Assembly (NCBI RefSeq): GCF_029931775.1
Contig: NC_079331.1
Location: forward strand, 23,251,720-23,315,719
DNA length: 64,000 nucleotides
Origin: Euleptes europaea
Taxonomy: Eukaryota; Chordata; Lepidosauria; Squamata; Sphaerodactylidae
Direction of reading: 5' to 3'
Shown here: one piece after another, positions 12,000-22,500 of the stretch
How positions within the stretch are numbered: the first letter of the stretch is position 1
How the letters are laid out: every line of letters begins with the position of its first letter
Notes under the pieces: generated by a model
Seen by the model: only the letters and a program-made list of their open reading frames with translations
What the model was told of the DNA's origin: nothing
The model's database searches: none
Position numbers and translations under genes: made by a program

Positions 12000-12674
12000 C
12001 CGCCCCGTCTAGTTTCACCTCCCCCACCTCCTCCCGTCTTTCGTTTGATAAAACCAGCAACCCTGGAGGGTGGAGAACCCAGCTGAAACGGTAGGCGGTC
12101 TGGCCTCCTGGGAAGGGGGGCGGCTAAGGGGTCGGGTGTGCGCGGGGGGGCATCGGGGGCCCTCCCCAGCCAGGGTCGTCGAGGGTCCCCACGCCAAGGC
12201 TTACCTGCTCCCGCTCGGGCGACTCCTTCGCACCCAACTCCCTCCTCCTCCTCTTCTCGCTCCCCCCCCCCCCGCGCAATCTGTTGTTCCTTAAAGAAGC
12301 CCGGTCCGCCTGGTGATTGACTGGCGCCGCCGGATGATTGACAGGCGCCCGAGTCCCGGAGGCGGCCGGCGTGGCGAGGCGGGGGCCGCTAAGTGGGTGT
12401 CGCCTTCCTGCTCCCGCGCCCGGCGGCGGATCAGCGCGCAGCGGCGGCTCCGGATCCCTCCTTTCCCGCTCCCTCCCTCCCCCCCGCCCCCCTCTTTTGA
12501 AGCCATGCGGTCAGCCGCCCGCCCGCAGCTCCACAGCCGAGGACGGCGGCGAAGGGCAGGCGCCCGCGCAGGAGCCCGCGTGCGCCGGCGCTGCTAGTCC
12601 GGCTGCGGGCGCCCGGCGGTGGATCGCGCCCGGAGGCGGGCAAGGCAGGGCTGAGCGTCGCCCGCGCGCCAACG
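12000..12674 (+). promoter_or_regulatory. SKOR1: Probable SKOR1 CpG-island promoter and first non-coding exon
   Basis: The sequence is dense in CpG and GC boxes and lacks a clear TATA box. A good donor (AACG|GTAAGC, GT at 12675-12676) could pair with the acceptor at 14515, giving a 5' UTR exon that ends at 12674 and an intron of about 1.84 kb. The exon start was not located. Another donor-like site lies near 12090 (AACG|GTAGGC), so alternative first exons are possible. Human SKOR1 has an isoform with extra N-terminal residues; no matching upstream coding exon was recognised. Confidence 0.4.
12314..12349 (+). promoter_or_regulatory. Tandem PBX-MEIS/PREP-type sites
   Basis: TGATTGACTGGCGCC at 12314-12328 is followed by TGATTGACAGGCGCC at 12335-12349. 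The second contains TGATTGACAG, the known PBX-MEIS/PREP composite consensus; the first differs by one base. The repeats are 21 bp apart, about two helical turns, just upstream of the inferred first exon of SKOR1. Confidence 0.5.
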
Positions 12675-14515
12675 GTAAGCGGCTTCCCCCACCCCCGAAC
12701 CCGGAGCCGCTTGGGAAGGGGCTGCCTCGCCCCCGGCCCCCTTCCCTGGTGGGCGCGCTTCAGCCCTGGCCCGGGCCGAGCCCCCCGGAAAGCCCTTTCC
12801 TCCCGGCTTCTTTGGGAAGGCCCCCGCCCGGGGTGTCTGTCCGTCCCCCGCCCGCCCGCCTCCGCATCTTCCCCTTGCCGGGTTGCAGCGCGGGGCCCGC
12901 ACGCCCCGGGCCAGAGGCGGCCAAGGGAGGCGAGGCAGCCTTGGGTCGCTTCTCAAAAAGGCCGCCATACAAAATAAAAACAGAGGGCGAAACGACCGTT
13001 TCCCTTTGGCAGAGGGCGAAATGAACACTTGGGAGGAAGGGGGGGGAAATCTCCGCCCGGGGAGCTGTGGGCTGGGGCGATGCCGAAGGGTCCTTTGCCA
13101 AAAGCGAAGGTTCCTTCGCTTCTTTTTGTTAACGTTTCCCGTTAGAAAAGGTTTTTCGTTCGATTTGAGGAGGCAGCGAGAGAGAGAGAGAGAAGAAGAA
13201 ACGCGGTTGGGGCCGGCGGGGGGGGGTTGTGGGCGGCCGGAGACTCGGGGCAGGAACTTGGCGGCCCCCTTCCCCGGGGCGCTCGGCGCAATTACCAGGG
13301 AAGCGCCTTCTGCCTTAAGCCCCGGCGGTCCCCGCCGGCTAAGCGCCTTGGCTGGGCGCTCCCTTCTGCTCGCCTGGCCCTCCGCGCCGCCTTCCCTTCA
13401 CGCGCTGGAAGCGGCTTGAAAGGGCTCAGTTCAATAATCTTCCTTGCGCCTAATCTCCTGTCAAGACAGCCGAAGAGAAATGCGGGGGGGGGGGCGGCGG
13501 GAGGGGGGTCTTTCCTACCGCCCAGCCCGTTCCGTCCACCGTCTTGAAAAACTACGACCTCCGGGACAGACAGGGGCAGGAAGGGAAGACGCCGGGACGG
13601 GGCCGCGCTCTTCTCCCCTTTCCCGGCCGTTGGGAAAGGGTTCGGCCTTCCCCCACCCCGGCTTCTTTTGGCGCAGGGGAGTTTTTGGGACCGGGAGAGC
13701 CGCGGCGTTTCGGGTTCAAGACCCCTGGCCCCGTGTCGCGGCAGGCTTAGCGGCCAGGCGAAGGCAGGCGGAGAGTTGATTTCCACCGGGCGGCCCGCCT
13801 GCTCCCGCTCGCCTTTCCATGCAGCTGTCCGCGGGCCTCATTACAGCCTTCTTCTCCCCCACCCCCAAACCCACAGGCACGATTTCCCCTTCTTTTAAAA
13901 CAGGTCATCTTCGAAGGGAAAACAAAGCGCCCTTCCAAAAGAGCGGGAGCGGGGAGGAATCGGGAAAGGAGTAAAAAGCGGGGCGGTTAAAGCTGGACCC
14001 GAAAAGAAATTGTGGGGAGGGAATCAACGCTGAGATTGTCTCGGCTTCCTGTGATATTTTCGATCTTTGATTTTGTTTTTGTCGTTTTATTTGCCAACAT
14101 TTCCAAGGCCAGCCGGCCGCTTTTAGCCGCAGGTCGAGGCCCGCCGAGGCTTTATTCGTCTTTAGCCGCACACCGTTCCCTTCTTTCTGGGATTTTTTAG
14201 CGCGCTCTCGATGGCTGGGCTTTTCGGTAGGGGATCCCTCTCTCCGGCACCCTAAAACGGATGGCTAGGAAGGACCCCCCTCCCTTTCCCCGGGCCAGGA
14301 GCCCCGCGTGCCAGACGCGGCTCCGGCGTCTGTCCCAGCCAGGCTTGCGTTGGGTGCCCGCTGGGCCCAGAGGAGGGAGGGGGCGGCCGCGTGGCTCCCG
14401 GCTGCCCTCCCCCCCGCGGGCCTCTCGCCCTTCCCTGCCCGGCCGGCCGGCCGGCGCGGCCCCCCGGCCCCTCTCCGGCTGCCTTTCTGAGCGTCTTTCT
14501 CCTTCTCCTCCGCAG
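12675..14515 (+). other. Inferred SKOR1 intron 1
   Basis: GC-rich in its first half, with AT-richer stretches near 13440 and 14050. No repeat or second gene was recognised. It is bounded by the donor at 12675 and the acceptor at 14515, and its status depends on the inferred first exon. Confidence 0.4.
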
Positions 14516-16513
14516 GAGCCCGGGGCCCCGGGGGCGGCCATGGAGTCGCTGGCGGCGGCCAGTCAGCTGGGGCCGGGGCGCGAGTCTGGCTCCTCCTCCT
14601 CGTCGTCGCCCCACTCCAAGCAGGAGCTGCAGCCCTACTCGGGAGCCGGCACGCTCAAGCCCAACCAGGTCGGGGAGACCTCCCTGTACGGGGTGCCCAT
14701 CGTCTCGCTGGTGATCGACGGGCAGGAGCGGCTGTGCCTGGCGCAGATCTCCAACACGCTGCTGAAGAACTACAGCTACAATGAGATCCACAACCGGCGG
14801 GTGGCGCTGGGCATCACCTGCGTGCAGTGCACCCCCGTGCAGCTGGAGATCCTGCGGCGGGCCGGCGCCATGCCCATCTCGTCGCGCCGCTGCGGCATGA
14901 TCACCAAGCGCGAGGCCGAGCGGCTCTGCAAGTCCTTCCTGGGCGAGCACCGCCCGCCCAAGCTGCCCGAGAACTTCGCCTTCGACGTGGCGCACGAGTG
15001 CGCGTGGGGCTCGCGCGGCAGCTTCATCCCGGCGCGCTACAACAGCTCGCGGGCCAAGTGCATCAAGTGCAGCTACTGCAGCCTCTACTTCTCGCCCAAC
15101 AAGTTCATCTTCCACTCGCACCGCACCCCCGACGCCAAGTACACGCAGCCCGACGCCGCCAACTTCAACTCGTGGCGCCGCCACCTCAAGCTGAGCGACA
15201 AGGGCGCCGCCGACGACCTCAGCCACGCCTGGGAGGACGTCAAGGCCATGTTCAACGGCGGCACCCGCAAGCGGACCTTCTCGCTGCACGGCGCCGGACA
15301 CGGGGGCGCCTCCTCGGCCGCCGCCAAGGCCGCCCTCCACCCGCCGCCCCCCGCCGCCGCCGCCGCCGAGCTGGCCCCCGCCCACAAGAGCCTGCGCTGC
15401 GGCGGCCCCGACGAGCCCCCCGGCGAGCGCGGCGCGCTGGGCCTGCCCGCCGCCGCCCACGGGCCCGCCGCCGCCGCCGTGCGCAGCTACCCGGTCATCC
15501 CGGTGCCCAGCAAGGGCTTCGGCATGCTGCAGAAGCTGCCGCCGCCCCTCTTCCCGCCCCCCTACGGCTTCCCGGCCGCCGCCTTCGGCCTGTGCCCCAA
15601 GAAGCCGGACGACGGGCTGGGCGGCGGCGGCGAGGCGGGCAAGGGCGGCGGGCTGCCGCAGGGCATGTTCTGGGGGCCGCCCCACCCCCACCCGCCCCAG
15701 CCGCAGCAGCAGCAGCCGGGGGCGGCGGGCAAGGAGGGCGGCGTCTACCCCGCCTTCCCCATGTTCTGGCCGGCCTCGGGCAGCCTGCCCGTGCCGCCCT
15801 ACCCTGCCCAGAGCCAGGCCAAGGCCGCCGCCACCGCCGTGGTAGTGGCCGCCGCCGCCGCCGCTGCCGCCGCCGCGGTGGAGCCGCTGGGGTTACGCGG
15901 CCACGGCCACGTGGAGCTGGAGGGCTCCGAGCCGTCGGGCAGCGAGCGCGGCAGCGCCACCCCGCAGGAGGGCTCCGGCTCCGGGGGCGCCGAGGGCGAG
16001 CGCTGCTCCAGCGCCCTCTCCAGGGCCGCCGCCGCCGCCGTCGGGGAGGAGGAGCGCTCGGGCGACGAGGCCCTGCTGCCGCCCCTGCCCCTGCCCCGCA
16101 AGGGCAGCTACCTCTCCGCCTTCCGCCCCGTGGTGAAGGACGCCGAGAGCATCGCCAAGCTCTACGGGACCCGCGAGGTGTACGGCGGCGGGGGCCCGCG
16201 GGGCTGCGCCGGCTACCTCTCCCCCGACTTCCTCAGCGAGGGCAGCTCCAGCTACCGCTCCCTCTCCCCGGGCAACGACACGCTGGAGGAGCCCGAGGTC
16301 GACGTGGAGTCCAACCGCTTCCCGGAGGACGACGACGAGGAGGAGGAGGAGGCGGCGGCCGAGGAAGGCGAGGAGGGCGCCCTGCCGCCGCCGCCCCAGC
16401 CGCCGCCGCTCTTGCCCGCGCCCGAGGAGTCCCTGGCGGCGGAGAAGGCGGCGGAGAAGGCCCCGGAGCCCGACGGCAGCCCGCCGCGGAGCAGCAGCGC
16501 GGCCGCTTACGAG
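14516..16513 (+). CDS. SKOR1: SKOR1 large first coding exon (5' UTR 14516-14539, coding 14540-16513)
   Basis: A pyrimidine-rich tract ending ctcctccgcag gives an acceptor at 14514-14515; coding starts 24 bases later. The exon carries both the Ski/Sno/Dac and SMAD4-binding domains, plus a poly-Ala run near residues 437-447 and an acidic run near 597-613. It is extremely GC-rich. The frame stays open to a stop at 16601-16603. Only one GT lies between the last clearly coding sequence and that stop, at 16514-16515 (GAG|GTGCGG); it leaves phase 0, which fits the next exon. The donor is weak. The residues just after it (EVRD..) still resemble the human sequence, so the true exon end could lie a little further on at a non-GT site. 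Confidence 0.85.
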
Positions 16514-19500
16514 GTGCGGGACTGCGAAGGGGAAGGGGGCCAAGCCGACTGGGGGGAGGCGGGGACCCGGCGCCAGGCCTCTTCGCCCCGGACGGAGCTT
16601 TAGCGCCCCTCGGATGTTTTGGGGGAGGGTCGGTCCCGGGGTGGCAGCGGATCTCTGCTGTTGGACTTGGGGCCTTAGGGTGTTTCGGAAGGATGGCAGG
16701 GAGAAACTGGATGCTGTGTGGGAGGTGGGGTATTTTAGAATCGGGACGGAGGGGTGGGTGGCGACTGTCTTTTGTGTAGCCCAGAGAAAAGGGCAACTCT
16801 CCAAAGGCAGCTCTTTCACTTGGGAGGGGCTGGGGTTGAGTCCCAGGACGAAACTTTCTAGAGACCAATTTCAGCCCTGGGATTTCGGGGTTTGTTTTGT
16901 TTTGTTGGTTTGTGTTTTTGCGGAGGGAGACGTCTTCGTGTGTGAAGGAGGCGCTTGTTTGGGATGCTTCAGATTCAGGGCGGCTGGTTTTCCCGCAGGA
17001 TGGGGGATTGCTTCGGAGGGTGGGCAGAAAGTATCGAGAGGCGTTGACTTCCACGGCCCACGGCTGGCTGGAATTGCTGCCTTGTGCCCTCCAACTCGAG
17101 GCATTGAAGCCGGCCCCGCACAATTCGCATCACTTCGCGGCAGTGGGAGCTTTTAGAGATCCAGTCCAGGCATCCTGGCTTTGTAAACGTGGTCCAGCCC
17201 CAAACAAACCCACCCCTGAGCCAGGCGTCTAGCTCCGGGATTAGAAGAAAACTGTCGGTGGCCGCAAGTTTTGCAGCCAGCCACCTTGGCGGAAGATCCC
17301 TCCCTGGAGTCACGGACGTCCCCCTTTCAAACGGGCCGTCAGGTTGTTTTGCAATAGAACAGCTAGATGCGAGTCCGGTCGCGCCTTCGAGGCCAGCAAG
17401 ATTTTCGGGGGACGAGCGCTGGAGAGCCAGAGCTCCCTTCGTCAGGTACCAGATATTGGAAGAAGGGGGTCTCGGCCCTCGGGAGCTCAGAGCCCGAAAA
17501 TCTTGCTGTTCTCTAAAGCGCGGCTGGACTCGCATCTAGCTGTGGACGTTCCAGTTTTCGGAGCGGCGGGTTGGCTTTCAGCACCATGGACAGGTCTCAG
17601 CTCCTCGCCGCCGAACTGGCCCTAGTTTTGTTGAGGGCCGGCAGGCCGGACTCTCTGGAGCTGGGGTCTTATGGGGCAACTCTGAGCAGAGCTACACTCT
17701 TCGAAGTCCGTGGGATTCAATTGGGGGGGGGGGCGTGTAACTCGGCTAAGGGTTGCGCTGCCGTCCTGCTTGTCGGCGGGCCGCCGGCTGTAGCGGCAGG
17801 CGGAGCGGACCTGAAAGAGGAAATTCTAACCGCAGAGGATTCGCCACCCGGCCTCCCTCGCAGCCCGACGACTTCCAGCCTGGTTGCTTCGTCACCAAAA
17901 AGCAGGCCTAGTACAGTTTAGGCCAGACTCCTCTAGCTTGAGGGCTAAGCAGGTTCCGCCACCGTCAGTAAGTGGATTGGAAACCGCCAGCCAGAGGAAC
18001 CGGCCGGCCACCGTGTGAGACAGGATGCTGGACTAGCTGGAGCCTCTCTGGTCTGATCCAGCGGGGCTCTTCTTAGTTTCTGATATTCTTACGCTTCGCA
18101 GAGGGAGGCAGCGGCAAACCCCCTCCGCTTCTCTCTTGCCTGGAAACCCCCGTGGCTGGGGTCGCCATGAGTCAGTTGCGACTGGTTAGCCTTCTTGCCC
18201 GACAGGCTCAGATGGACTTGTTCAGAGCCAGCTGTTTGCCTTCCAAAGAGCCAGCTGTTTGCCCACCCATTCCCAGCCCCTGAGGCCCTGTGCAGCCCCT
18301 CTTAAGCGAAGGCAGCCAGCCTGGGTTGGAGATCGATTTGCAAAAAAGCAGGCGGGCGGGTGCAGAGTCGGGTCAGAGACACAGAATCCTGATCAACAGC
18401 TGAGGGAGGGGATGCGAGGGGCAGACAACGAACCAGTGCTCCCCCCGGAAGTGAGCTGGCCAGCAGAAAAGAGGGAATGAAAGCTCAGTCAAATGTAATA
18501 TCAGCAGACGGCTCCCCTTGATAATTTCTGCTTTTGTGGCTTCTGACCAAGGGAGACTCTTGAAAGCTCATACCCCCCAAAACCTTGTTGGTGTCTAAGG
18601 TGCGGCTGGACTCGAACCCGGCTCTTCTACTGCAGATCAAGACGGCTGCCCTCGGAAGCTGCCTGCTTCTTTGAGCAGGTGTCTCCGGGAGGTTCTGCCC
18701 AAAACGGAGAGGAGCGAAGTCGCTCTCTTTCCCTGCCGCAGGCGCCAGCGGCTTGTAATCGAAAGCAGCCCCCCCCCCACACACACACACACTGTTTCCC
18801 CAAAACACAGCCACCCCTTACAGTACCTACACTTACCTGACTTTTTGTGTTTAGGCAGGAGCCCCCCCCCCTTCAAGCACAGCCCCAGGGAGAGAGGAGG
18901 AATCGGATTATCAGGGAAGATCCCCCCTCCCTCTAAGTAGCATTAACTACTACGTGTGGGTCACTGGGAGGAGGGCAGTGGGGGTAGCGAAGGGAGCGGC
19001 GGGGCGGGCAGGCGTGGAGGGCTCTTGAGTTCTAGGGATGCCTTTGAAGGGGACCAATTTTCTCTTCGCCGCCCATAATTATACTTCTAATTAAGGAGAT
19101 CGCAGCTGAGACGCTTTTTTCTGTGCCGGCCAAGAAGCCCCTTCAGCCGCATGAAAAGGGATCTCCCCCCCCCCCCCCAGATACACACACATGCTGAACA
19201 ATCGCCTTTTTAAAAAAGCGGTGGGGGTGGGTATGTCTGGTATGGTATTTATTATTACGGCAGTAGCAAGTAAAGATACAAACCTTGTCAATAAAACCGG
19301 GTATGTCTGTTTTTCTGTTCCACTGGCCTACTGGGGGAAATCTCTCTGGCTGGGTTCGGTGTCAGAGGGCGGTGTGTTTTCCGTGCCAACCCTCTCCTTT
19401 CTCCTGCAGGTGTATCCCCAAGAAAGAGACGACCATTCTCAAGCTCTCAAAAGCAACACCCCTTTGGGCCCCCAGACAACCGTTTACCTCTGCCCTCCCG

Positions 19501-22500
19501 ACAGGAACGGTAATAAACCAGCATCTGGCCTATAAGTAGCATCAGATTAAGGCTGTGGGGGGACACCCCCCACCGTGCTCATTCCCGGTGTTTTTGGCCG
19601 TCTTCTGTTGCGGCGGCCACCTTTGGCACCCTCTTCAAAGAATCCTGCGACTCCAGCCTGGTGTCCTGGTTAGGAGCTGCCGACTCTAATCTGGTGAACC
19701 GGGTTCGATTCCCCACTCCTCCACATGAAGCCAGCTGGGTAACCCTGGGCTAGTCACAGTTCTCTCCGAACTCTCTCAGCCTCGCCTATCTCACAAGGTG
19801 TCTGTTGTGGAGATGGGAAGGGAAGATGATTGCGAGCAGTTTTGAGAAATTCGGGGTATAAAAAGAAAAAGAAGAAGGTGGTTAACCACCTCTTCTCCTC
19901 CTCCCTCTTCTCGGTCCTTGTTTAGCCTTTTTTATTTTCCCTTTTCATTATTCAAAAGAGACAAACAAATGTGGACACCCGCATCCTTCCCAAATATTTT
20001 CGTTCAGACTTGTGCGCTTCAGCTAGGGGGTTTCTGTCCTCCCCTAATCGCCCCTTCCTATGAGATCGGGCTCTTGCTGCCTCATTCCCTGTCCCTTTGC
20101 CAGAGGCGAGTCCCTGGTTGTTCAGGATCCTTTTCAGCCATCTCTGCTCCTCCCGAGGCCGCGCAGCCTGAAGCCCCCCCCCCCGCAAGCTCCTTTCCTC
20201 CTCAAGGCGATTAGGCTGCCCCCTAAGAGGGCTTTAACTAGGACTTTGTCCTTAATTCGGTAGTTAAGGCTCATACTTTCGTTGCTTGTGCTTCAAAATC
20301 GGTTTATTCGCTCTAAGAACCAGATAAGGAAGACAATCAGCCCGCAGCGGAGGATTTGGAGAGCAAGAAATCCTATCAAGACCAAAGGAACGCCTCGCAG
20401 CCCAGCCCGGCCCACCCCGACCGAGGTAAGGCTTGCTTGGTCGCCAACTACCCCGGGTAGTCCCCCCCCCAGCCTGGAAACTGGGGTCGGACTGGTTCAG
20501 CATCAGGCAGCGTCATGTGTGGAAGACCCGGAAAGAGAACGAAGGCCCCTTTCTCTGCCTCTCCTAAATAACCATTTGGGGCGGGGGTCTTGGCGGGAGG
20601 CGTGCAGATTGAGCCCTCTTAGCCGGGCCGCGCTTGGCCAGGCGCTTCTCTCTCGCCCACCTTCCGCGCGGCTGGCTCATTCGGGCGACGGAGTTTATGC
20701 GCAAAGCAGCCGCCGGGTTGGGCTGCGGAGCTGAGCGGCCCCGTTTCATTCTCCGGCGTCGGGGGCTTCGGGGGCCAACCCAACCTGAACTGTGATGTGT
20801 AGTTAAGGCAGGAGGCTAATTCCTTGATCTTCTTAGCGGGCTATTTCCAGCTCCGTCTTCTGCTGGAGCCGCAACCTCTCTGGCCAGCGTGTTGTCGTGG
20901 TTAAGAGCGGTGGACTTTAACCTGGAGAACCGGGTTTGATTCCCCACTCTTCCTCATGAGTTGCGAAGGCTAATCGGGTGGACTGGATCTGTTTCCCACT
21001 CCTTGGGCTAGTCACCGTTCTCTCAGAACTACCTCGGTCCCACCTACCTCACAAAATGTCTGTTGTGGGGAGGGGAAGGGAAGGCGATTGTAAGCTGCTT
21101 TGAGATTCCTTAAAGGTAGAGAGAAGCGGGGTGTAAAAACCAACTGTTCTTCTTCTGTGCCAGAAAATCACTGGCGATACCCCTTTCCCAAGCCCGCTTC
21201 CTCAGAAGTAAGTCCCTCAGCGTTCAATGGGGCTTTCTCTTAGGTAACACCTCTGTAGGCTTTCGCCTCTTTCAACTAAACGATTGCTCCAGGGCTGTGC
21301 GCACTTACTTAGGAGGAAGTCCCTCTGGGATCCGTCTGAGTTAACGTGCTTAGGATAGCGCTAGGAAACCCGATCTCCTCAAGAGATCAAGAACATCTTC
21401 AAGAGATGTTTCTCTTATTTTGATCGCTGAGGAATGGAAAGGGTTGTGTGTGTGTGTGGCGGGGGTGACATGAAAGCATTGCAGTGTTTGTATCTGTGGT
21501 GATCCATTCACAAGAACCTGCCATCATCACTGGACAGCTGAGCCAACAAGCGATGAACCCTCCCCCCCATGTTTGGATTTCAGCAAACACCGCCTTATCC
21601 GAAGGGAACCCCGGGTGTAAACTGAACTTCCAATTTAGGCTGGGATTTCAGTTACGGGTCGGATTGGGAGCCGTCTTGATGGCCGAAGCTGTCCTTATTC
21701 GGCTCCGTTCGGAGTGGGAGCTGGCTGTTGTTCCCATTTTGCAGAGGGGAAACCGAGGCTGCCTTTGACCGATGCAGTCCGCCTTGGCAATAACCGGCAA
21801 GGGAAAGACGGTCCTGCAGGCAGAGCCTATTGTGTGTGGGGGGAGAGGGGTGGTGGTGGCGGGGAAGGGCTTCCTCTGCGCTCCCTTTCAGAGGTCTCAG
21901 CAGGACCGAGAAGAGAGGGTGGGGGTGGGGTGCATTTCCAGCTGGCGGGGCCGATGGAAGCTCTGGGCAGTCGAAGCCTCGTTCACACGTGTAGGCACAT
22001 CGCTTGATGTATGTTCTGACCGAAAACCTGAGGGCTGCCAGCTAAACGTGTGAACTGGCACCGGGACGGGAGAGGTTGCTTTCTTGCTGGCGGTAGACTT
22101 GTCAGGGCCAACCCTCATTTCCTCACTTGATGGCGTCTGGGCCATCTAGTGACATGTGCAACTGCCCTTTTAGGGATTCTTCTCTGGGATGGGTCTGTGT
22201 GTCTCTCTGTAAGGGGGGGTCGCCTGCTCCTCCAAGGGAGGGGCGATTTCTTGCCTGGGGCGCCTTCCCGGCCAGAGGTCCTCTGACCGCCCCCCCCCCG
22301 CCCCAGGGAAGGCTCACTCCCTGCCTTCTTTCCGACCTGCAGGTGAGGAGGTGGTCGCGATCGACGTCACCGGAACTCAGCTGGTGGAAAAAGACATTGG
22401 GAATCTGGCAAGAGGTGAGGGAGACTGCGGGGCAGGCACACAGGCCCGGGCACTGCTGCACAGGAGGGAGCGGGACCGAGAGGGGGCCGTGAGAAAAGAA

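Larger units (their letters stand above)
16514..19409 (+). other. SKOR1 intron after the large exon
   Basis: Non-coding apart from any short extension of the previous exon. It holds two copies of a foldback repeat (17358-17543 and 18543-18653), a 5S-derived SINE (17940-18190) and a small AT-rich block (19065-19105). Confidence 0.6.

Noticed and set aside
14261-14539. In-frame upstream extension of SKOR1 to an ATG at 14261
   Set aside because: A strong acceptor at 14515 places most of this extension in an intron, the ATG at 14540 has the better context, and the extension does not resemble the human N terminus.
14252-15691. Long open frame antisense to the SKOR1 large exon (about 479 codons)
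   Set aside because: It mirrors GC-rich SKOR1 codons, is Gly/Ala/Arg-rich with no domain, and such antisense frames are expected in very GC-rich exons.
14827-16779. Long second-frame open stretch over SKOR1 (about 650 codons)
   Set aside because: Arg/Gly/Ala-rich frame shadow of SKOR1 without any recognisable domain; the real frame carries the Ski and SMAD4-binding domains.
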